Source: Rhexocercosporidium sp. MPI-PUGE-AT-0058 | Lineage: Eukaryota > Ascomycota > Leotiomycetes > Helotiales | Direction of reading: 5' to 3' | DNA: 64,000 nt | Assembly (NCBI GenBank): GCA_020746875.1 | Contig: JAGTJL010000026.1 | Coordinates: 310,001-374,000 of the forward strand | Part shown: positions 55,709-64,000 of the stretch, piece by piece | How positions within the stretch are numbered: position 1 is the stretch's first letter | How the letters are laid out: every line of letters starts with the position of its first letter | The notes under the pieces: model-generated | What the model was told of the DNA's origin: nothing | Seen by the model: only the letters and a program-made list of their open reading frames with translations | The model's database searches: none | Position numbers and translations under genes: made by a program

Positions 55709-56945
55709 TGCTCGCTGAACTTAATCACTATCCACTTGAAGCACCCTTACGGAACACAAGAATGTGGAAAATTGATTCATGATATCAATAAATCCTTTGG
55801 CAAATGGAGCTCATCACGACCTTCAGATGAGGAGTGGCGGGGTTGGGGGTGGGGGGGGGGGGGGGGGGGGGGGGGGTCGCCGCAGTTTGTCCTTGTCTTT
55901 ATCCAGATTTGTGGCATATTCGTTCATCGACTTAGGTGTCCTCGTTCTCGCTTATATTGCTCGATTTTTGAAAGCTGGAGCAGCAGGGTCTTCTAGGGGG
56001 CAGGATCTGGACATCCAGATAGCCAAGATCATGGAAGCTGACGCAAAATATTGAGGCTTCACAGCGACTTTCTCTGTTAATGGAAAAGTGGAAGCAGAGT
56101 CCGAGGATGTCAGTGATTCGGATGGTACCGTCAACATCAATGAAGCGAGGAAGCGCTCATTCAGCGATATCTCGAACGACTTCGGAGCATTGTAGCAGCG
56201 ATGTAGATCTTTGTGCTGCGAAGACTTGTCTTCTAAACGTATTGTAAACTAAGATAAGCTCATACGCTCTTGAAATGAGGTATGTTTCGGAAGCGGAGTA
56301 CTGCCTGGTTTTCGAGTTTTTGGGACTGGGGAATACTTCTCTGATTTTTCGTGGATGCCTGAGCTCACAGCTGATCGACACCTGTACCATTTATCAACAG
56401 CACACAAAGACTGAAATTTTTCGAAAGTGCGAAAGAATTTAACCAACAGTGTTCGCGTACATCATTGGCTTAGCAACATTGTTGACACTTGCTTCGGCTA
56501 AGCCTGAATTACCGATTTACCCCTAAGCTTCGTAAGTGCCGAGCCCCCACCATTTGTTGATGTTCCCGATCCAATGAGAGTGTCGTACCTACGTGAATTC
56601 GAGAAGCTTGTCATGCCCAGATGTGTTTTTCCACCGCCGGCTGGCGGGTATTCGACAAGGAATGTGACGATGGCCATATTCGTACAGAGCGGGGATACTT
56701 TATGGCTATAGATAGAGCATTGCCCACCACCTTATCATCCACCTTCGCCTCCAGGCCCGGGAAAACCTATTCAAATATGGACTGTAGATTAAAGTCGAGT
56801 GTCGGCATTTGTCCAGGAATTTCACTGCCGAGACTTTGAGCATATCTGACTACATAGCGCGTTTCTGTCCAGAGAAGTTGCTTGTTTTCTCGACTGAAAG
56901 AAAACTCACCTTTTCCAAATATTTGGCCTACATCACCGTATTTTC
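55709..56945. other. Intergenic with poly-G run and possible coding remnant
   Basis: After the membrane gene, the frame 55779-56054 reads through the poly-G and continues as FVAYSFIDLGVLVLAYIARF, a helix-like segment. It may be a decayed extra exon or a partial duplicate. The rest shows no gene. Confidence 0.35.
55851..55876 (+). repeat. 26-base poly-G run
   Basis: Uninterrupted G26, preceded by ggggttgggggt. It is a strong G-quadruplex candidate on the + strand and a likely site of length polymorphism or assembly error. Confidence 0.9.
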
Positions 56946-57737
56946 ATGAAAGCTCTCAAAATGATTCGCTTGATTCTGACTCTCTTCCTTTCGCTCTCGA
57001 CAGAAGCTTTTGCTGCACCGGCAGCCGTGAACTGCACTCAAGCACTTTTGAAAGATGCAACCGACACCTATCTTGCTGCACAGAGCAGTGGCAAGCCCCT
57101 CGCAGGCACCATCCAATATTTCGAGAACGACAAGACGGCGCTCATTGCATCTGGGATCCAATCCCAAGCTCTGAAGATCGATCATAATCGGAGCTACTAC
57201 GACACCACGGCTTGCGCTACCTACACCGAGGTTGTTGTGGCCGATACCAAGAAGCCATATGTCATCGGCACACAGATGCACCTAACCGATGGTAAGATCT
57301 CCAATGTAAGAAGTCTAGTTACTACGACCGGAGATTGGCTCTTCAACGCCACGGGCACGCTGTACTACACTTCAAGAGAGGACTGGGGGGTCATCCCCGT
57401 CGAACGCAGAGATACTCGGGCAGTTATTCAGGCTGCAGGAGACGCCTACCTGAACCTCTTTCTGGACAAGAAGACTGTTGTGCCGTGGGGTGCACCTTGT
57501 GCTCGTCTAGAAGGCGGAATGTACACTGGCAAGGGTCAACCAACCGATTCCTGCAACGTGGGGGTTCCGAGTGGTCTCGATCTCACCAACCGCCGGTATA
57601 TCATTGATGAGACTGTGGGTTCGGTCGATGTGTTTTTGAATTTTGGGGGAAATACTGGGTTGCCTGATAGTCATGAGTTTCGTATTGAGAAGGGGAAGAT
57701 CCGGTTTGTGCATACTATCACGGTACAGCGGAAGTGA
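56946..57737 (+). CDS. Secreted DUF8021-like protein
   Basis: A single-exon protein of 263 residues. The signal peptide spans about MIRLILTLFLSLSTEAFA, with cleavage near AAP. The mature part shows CTQALLKDATDTYLAAQSSG, a repeated-fold feel (two segments with A-x-D-x-YL: DATDTYLAAQ and AAGDAYLNLF) and C-terminal DETVGSVDVFLNFGG ... DSHEFRIEKGKIRFVHT. This fits the DUF8021 family of secreted fungal proteins as I recall it. There are four to five Cys in the mature chain. Enzymatic role unknown. Confidence 0.7.
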   Translation: MKALKMIRLILTLFLSLSTEAFAAPAAVNCTQALLKDATDTYLAAQSSGKPLAGTIQYFENDKTALIASGIQSQALKIDHNRSYYDTTACATYTEVVVADTKKPYVIGTQMHLTDGKISNVRSLVTTTGDWLFNATGTLYYTSREDWGVIPVERRDTRAVIQAAGDAYLNLFLDKKTVVPWGAPCARLEGGMYTGKGQPTDSCNVGVPSGLDLTNRRYIIDETVGSVDVFLNFGGNTGLPDSHEFRIEKGKIRFVHTITVQRK

Positions 57738-60160
57738 ACTTTGGTAGGGATCGTAGGGGTGTATGGAGCAATAAGATGATAAGTGTTCATGCATGTGTAG
57801 CTTGCTCGGAAATTTGGGCTTCTGCTACGTGAAACTATCGATTTTGATGCATAAATGATAGGCTGAAGCCTGAAATGAAGTGCTATGACTGTATGGGCTT
57901 GCCTTCAAGTGGGTTAATGTGAGATGGCTTCCTGAATGTCGGTACCTTGGGGCCGTGGCCAGCCAAAAATTTCTGTGCTTCGCAAGAATCTTGTAGAAGA
58001 CCCTCAAAGAATGCGCCGTCATCCTAGCGTTCGTTATCTAACCCTCGTCGGTTTCTAGAACTACTAGTTGAGTGACTTCTTGAGCCTTTCCGTGTTCTGC
58101 TCAAGTCGTGCTCCGTGGTAGGACTAATATTTCCCTGCAGGGGTGTCCGAGCGCCACGATTGCGTCCCGAAATATTTGGCCATCTCGATGGAGAAAATGC
58201 ACGTCCTGGCGGCATGTCGATGCGTGAAAGGTTCGTCTGTTCAAGGTAAAACCCTTAAAGTTCTCTAGGGGCTGAAGTAGGAGCGGCCAACACACTCGGG
58301 GGGGAGGAGGGAAGGAGGGTCGGCAGCTGAAAAGTTTATCAATTGGAAGTTTGAGCATTGGAAGCGATTGGTTTGTCTGCATTGCTGAGGCTAGAGATAA
58401 AAGCATAATTAAGTTGCCTTGCATGCTCGTAGCCCCAATAATCGCCTATTTATCCCAGCAGAAAGGACTATCTTTATCTTTACCGTCCATTTCCTCTTAT
58501 TTTCATAGGACTTAGTTATCACTTAATACGCCCATCGGAAAGTATTAGCCTATGGTGGCGTGAATTGGCGACCATGCAAGTGATTTGAAATAGTCCAGTG
58601 AACCCCTGCTCGGAGATTTCACTCCACGTGGGTTTGTCTCCGGAGTCAGATCTGGGGATTTAGTTTCTAGCAGAATCATGTGTAGCACATCCGATCCGAT
58701 GAAAAACAGACGAGTTTGATGAGGTGTAAGTTGCAAGTAGCAAGTGGCATAGCGGCAGCCATGATCACCACGAAATTGCCTTGCCTTTTGGGGCTGAACC
58801 GTTCGCTCGGGTTTCCTCCGAGATATCGCACAAGCATCTCACCCTAAGAGAAGCATAAAGCTTGACTGCTGCGGCACAATAAGCATTTGCATTGGATTAT
58901 CCAATCGGTGTAGAAATTATGCGCCAAAACAATGGTCTGATGTAAGATTTCGCTCCCGTCATGTTAGAAGAAAACTTATCTGGCTAGCGTCCTCGTATCC
59001 AGGCTTGCGCTTGTTGCAGTACCTGAGGTCAGGTACAAAGGCTTAATTGGACCGTAACAGACAGACTAAACCCTAGATCCAATGATGAGTCAGTTACTAG
59101 CTCGAGGAGGCTGAGAGCTGGTCCATCAAGTCTGATCTCTGAAGATAAACCAAAGCACACCTGGGCCCCTTGAAGAGGAATTCACAATATGAACCGTGGA
59201 CTCACACTGAAGCTTGTCTTCTCGCTTCCACAGTACGAGTATTGTGATTGGCCTAGCTAGGTAGACACCGAGACAGGTCAGCTTTGATGTGATCCCGTTC
59301 GGAGACGACTAAGTTTTGGACCAGCAGGAATGAGCGGGTGCAAGTGCACAATAATCTTAAATAATAACAATGTCTAACGGGGACTATTCGTGAGATTTAC
59401 AAGTATAACAGTTGAGCTTCGCAGTCGACATGAGCAAGCTTGGTGCTGCAACGACGTATCCCGTAGCCATCGTATTACGATGTTTTCTCCTCTATTTTGA
59501 CGACTTTTGTTCATCTGTGTTATCTAGAAGCTCTCGTTCTAGAATGTGGATATGCAGATTGCACATAAAGATCCTATCCGTATAACAAGGTCTTGGACCA
59601 CATGCGAGAAATGAGTGTTCTCGTCAGCGCTGGCCCCCGGCATGAGCATGTCCATGCCCTCGAGCTAATGCCTGCACTATTGATTCTGCTAAATCAGAGG
59701 AAGCTACTGCGACGTAAGCCTCCATCTTTGACGGTCTGGCACATGTATTTTTTTTTTGGAGGCGTTTTCCTCCATAAAGCAGTGGTTCAGGCAGACTGAG
59801 CTGCTTTCAATTTGGCTTCCAGACTATGCCAAATCCATTTTTTGGGAACCAAGGTCGTGCACATAACCAGGCAGAAGACTAAACCCTTCAAATTTTCACG
59901 GCACGACATGCCTCCTGTTATCGAGGCAAACTCTACATTATGATAACAAATCAAATCGTAGAAATACTCTGGCTTGAAAAATAGTAACGCACTCGGTGGA
60001 CGCGCACTAAAAATATCAATCACCATTATGGGGTGAGACGACGAAAATTATTTTGTGGCTTCGCAAGGACGGAATTCCTATATTACCTGGCGTGCTCGAG
60101 AACAAACTTGCATGGCCTCTTCGTTATTTTCCTGTATCTCTTAGTCAATCCTTATTCGGA
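57738..60160. other. Long intergenic region before the laccase
   Basis: No convincing gene. A basic 63-codon ORF (58024-58215, -) and a 79-codon ORF (59787-60026, -) lack motifs. An 18-bp palindrome lies at 59019-59036. The right end should hold the laccase promoter. Confidence 0.45.
59019..59036. repeat. 18-bp palindrome GTACCTGA-gg-TCAGGTAC
   Basis: Perfect 8-bp arms around a 2-base centre. A factor-binding site is possible but unproven. Confidence 0.6.
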
Positions 60161-62400
60161 ATGTCTGGTCTGGGGAAGATTATCACTGGCCTGCTCACTG
60201 GGACTCTGTCTCTTGTAGGCAATCTGACTCCGAGTCAGCAGAATGGAGCCTCGCTTTATGGCACATTGAATGCCCCTACCCTACCTGCTTTCTTAACGAA
60301 CAATCCTCTTCCACAAGGGTTCCCATGGGGAAGTTTGACAGCAGGAACCTCGAATCCCGATTTTCCACCAACCACCGGTGTCACAAGAGTCTACGATTTT
60401 ACCATCACTCGTTCCATGATTAAACCGGATGGTGTTTCAAAGAATGTCATCCTCATCAACGGCCAGTTCCCGGGTCCCACCATTGAGGCAAACTGGGTAC
60501 GTTTGACTTGTTCGCTGTCATCATTCCTCTTTCGTTAACCCAGTCCAGGGAGATCAAATAATGGTCACAGTGCACAACAAGATTATGGATCCTGGTGAAG
60601 GAGTTGGAATCCGTAAGTACTTCTAATCCTCCGAATGAAATGTCTTCATTTACATCTATGTCAAGATTGGCATGGATTTCTTCAAAAGAAGACTCAATAC
60701 TACGACGGAGTTGCTTCTGTCCAACAATGTCCCATTGCCCCCGGAAGTTCGTTCACCTACAACTTTCAAGCAGACACCTACGGCACCACATGGTATCATT
60801 CCCATTACAGTGCTCAGTATGCGGATGGTCTTATCGGTCCGATCGTTATTCATGGCCCGAAAAATGTTGCGTACGATGTAGACTTGGGTCCGGTGATGCT
60901 GAGCGATTATTTCCACAAGAGTTATTTTGAGATCCTCGAAGGAGTACTCTCAAACACTTTTGACTTCTCTCTAATTGTACCAGCAAGTGACAACAACATG
61001 ATCAATGGCAAAGGAATCTTTGACTGCACAAACACGACCCTTCCGTGTACACCAAACGCTGGGATCAGCAAATTTCGCTTCCGCAAAGGGAAGACTCATC
61101 GAATTCGACTGATCAACGCCGGTGCTGAGGTACATAAATCTAGTCCTTCGTTCTCTCCCCTTTCTTACTGCAAGCAACTAAAAATGTGTAGGCTATCCAA
61201 CGTTTCAGTATTGACGGTCATCTTCTGACGGTCATTTCCTATGACTTTGTACCTATCAAGCCTTACACCACCAAAGTTGTGACGCTTGGGGTACGTATAA
61301 TTCTCCCTACCATCATTAATCCGTCACTAATTTAGAGGCAGATTGGTCAACGTGCTGATGTACTGGTAACAGCCAATGTGGGCCGTCTTACAGATAGCTA
61401 CTGGAGTACGTGACTTTCAGCCCTTGAAATCTCAGTGATCTAGGATCAGGATCCCTTTTTCTTTGCTAATCCGGATCCGGATCCTAAGACATTGAAAAGT
61501 ATGCATACTAAAGTCCTGAATAGTGAGGGCCAACATCTCTATCCCCTGCTCTGTGACGAAGCAGCCATATGCTGTTGCTGCAATTGGTTACGATCTTGCA
61601 AGTCTCTCTCAAGCACCGAAGTCTAAGCCATGGGATGTACCAGACCCAGCTACGTGCGCCAATGACGATCTTTCACTCACTGTTCCTTTCTATCCCATCA
61701 AACCCCCCGTCAAGTCCGACTTCATTCAACAATATGACATCAACTTCGCGCCCAATGCGTCGAATATATTTCAATGGAGTGTCAACGGACAGCCATTCAG
61801 AGGCAATTACAACGCTCCTGTTTTGATGCTGGCCAATCTGGGAAACACTAGCTACCCACCAGAGTGGAATGTTTACAATTATGGAAAGAACGGATCTGTC
61901 ACGTAAGTCAATGCGGTGCCAGAGTAGACTCACATAGCAGCGTTGACATTTGCTGCAGATTTGTTGTCAACAATCCCGCAGGGTTTCCAGCGCACCCAAT
62001 GCATATGCATGGGCACAATTTCTTCGTGCTGCACCAGGGACCAGGTGCATGGGATGGCACAGTCACAAATGCTGCCAATCCGATGCGTCGCGACGTCATG
62101 CAAGTACCCGGAGGGAGCCACATTGCCCTTCAAATAGTGACTGATAACCCTGGGGCTTGGCCATTCCATTGGTATGTGGTTTAATCCATCTTCCTTCAAC
62201 CCCTGAAAGCTTGATCGCATCTGTTAACACTCGCCAGTCATATCGCTTGGCACGTTTCTGGAGGTCTATATATCACGATTCTGGAGCAGCCAGAGAAGAT
62301 CAAGGCTATCAAGATTCCACAAACATTGGCCCAGGGATGTCGGCAATGGGCGACTTTCACAGGAACAACAGTCATCAATCAGATCGACTCTGGTCTTTGA
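60161..62400 (+). CDS. Laccase-type multicopper oxidase
   Basis: A secreted copper enzyme oxidising phenols with reduction of O2 to water. My eight exons are 60161-60496, 60549-60612, 60666-61129, 61192-61290, 61342-61405, 61524-61902, 61959-62171 and 62238-62400. All are in phase and give 593 residues. Copper ligands are complete: HWHG at 134-137, HSHY at 178-181, HPMHMHGH in exon 7 and HCHIAWH at 539-545. Three cupredoxin domains follow ascomycete order. The start ([14 protein letters not shown]) gives a weak hydrophobic leader; an in-frame upstream ATG at 60053 gives a longer but less signal-like N-terminus. The intron at 61406-61523 is unusually long and contains a hairpin. Neighbours include a xylanase. 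Confidence 0.92.
61440..61488. repeat. Inverted GGATCC-type repeat inside a laccase intron
   Basis: ctaggatcaggatcc (61440-61454) pairs imperfectly with ggatccggatcctaag (61473-61488) around an 18-base pyrimidine-rich loop, so the pre-mRNA intron could fold into a hairpin. Confidence 0.65.
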
Positions 62401-62841
62401 AGCGGTCGACACATAAACTTCATTATTCCGATTGAAATGTACCGAGATACTGATTAGTCTTGGAATAGTTCTCCATGTTAGTTAAGCGAAGAAAAAAGTT
62501 GCAAGTTAAAATACCCAAAGTCTGACATATGGTGAGTTACACAAGAAAGCTATGTAGCGGAAGTAAGATTTCGTGGCTGTTGAGTACATAAATGGATTAT
62601 GACATATATCATACGAATCATTCAAAATTGTTCGCTTCACAAGAATATGATTGTTATTATACCGTCACCAGCCGTCAAACACATCTTAATAGAAAAGCCA
62701 GGATTTATTTCATTGAGATATATCCAATGTCGACTGCTCATTGCTATGTACCAAGGCAACTAATATTCATAGTGAAGTAAAGGCTAGTGCTGCTCTCTGA
62801 TTCAAGATCTAGTGCTTCATGCATATACACATCCCCTTTAG
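62401..62841. other. Intergenic between convergent laccase and xylanase
   Basis: AT-rich, contains both 3'UTRs; no gene seen. Confidence 0.5.

Positions 62842-64000
<1,159 letters not shown>

Overview
The window looks like nuclear DNA of a filamentous ascomycete (Pezizomycotina). Nearly every gene needs short spliceosomal introns (about 48-134 bp) with GT..AG ends and CTAAC/CTGAC-like branch points. The gene set fits too: Zn2Cys6 regulators, a GH11 xylanase, an ascomycete-type laccase, a BEM1 scaffold, an Fta1-like kinetochore protein and an isopenicillin-N-acyltransferase-like hydrolase. A Leotiomycete is my best guess from general resemblance; this is inference only. I identified no tRNA, rRNA, CRISPR array or intact transposon by eye.

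Layout. 1-1446: end of a ferric reductase, with an apparent one-base slip just before its canonical C-terminus. 1.4-7.3 kb: long gene-poor, low-complexity DNA ending in a pyrimidine-rich leader. 7.3-9.3 kb: BEM1 polarity scaffold, which starts with a two-codon exon and a GC-AG intron. 10.6-13.2 kb: Zn2Cys6 transcription factor. 14-20.4 kb: a lineage-specific-looking stretch with two related unknown proteins and decayed ORFs, two of which are interrupted by in-frame TAG codons. 20.7-32.6 kb: a metabolic block with a Gfo/Idh/MocA oxidoreductase, an inositol/sugar transporter, a transcription-factor-like protein without a visible zinc cluster, and a cytochrome P450 divergent from a NADPH-P450 reductase.

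33-36.3 kb: a tiny three-exon gene and an Hst3/Hst4-like sirtuin with two ACGCGT boxes upstream. 36.3-40.8 kb: gene-poor DNA with a shared dispersed repeat and an ORF remnant. 40.8-52.9 kb: an orphan 223-residue protein, a flavin monooxygenase with an N-terminal extension, a small secreted Egh16-like protein, a DUF302-like protein, an Fta1/CENP-L-like protein preceded by two ACGCGT boxes one helical turn apart, a GNAT acetyltransferase and the acyltransferase-like hydrolase with a second GC-AG intron. 53-56 kb: a HeLo-like N-terminal domain without a start codon and a six-helix membrane protein, followed by a 26-G run. 57-63.6 kb: a secreted DUF8021-like protein, an eight-exon laccase and a GH11 xylanase.

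How genes may work together. The P450 and reductase share one 791-bp promoter region and look like an enzyme with its own electron donor. The oxidoreductase and transporter look like an uptake-and-oxidation pair for a polyol such as myo-inositol. Laccase, xylanase and the small secreted proteins fit growth on plant material. The sirtuin and the kinetochore gene may share G1/S (MBF-type) control. All exon structures were derived by hand from reading frame, splice consensus and protein continuity; none was checked against RNA or databases.
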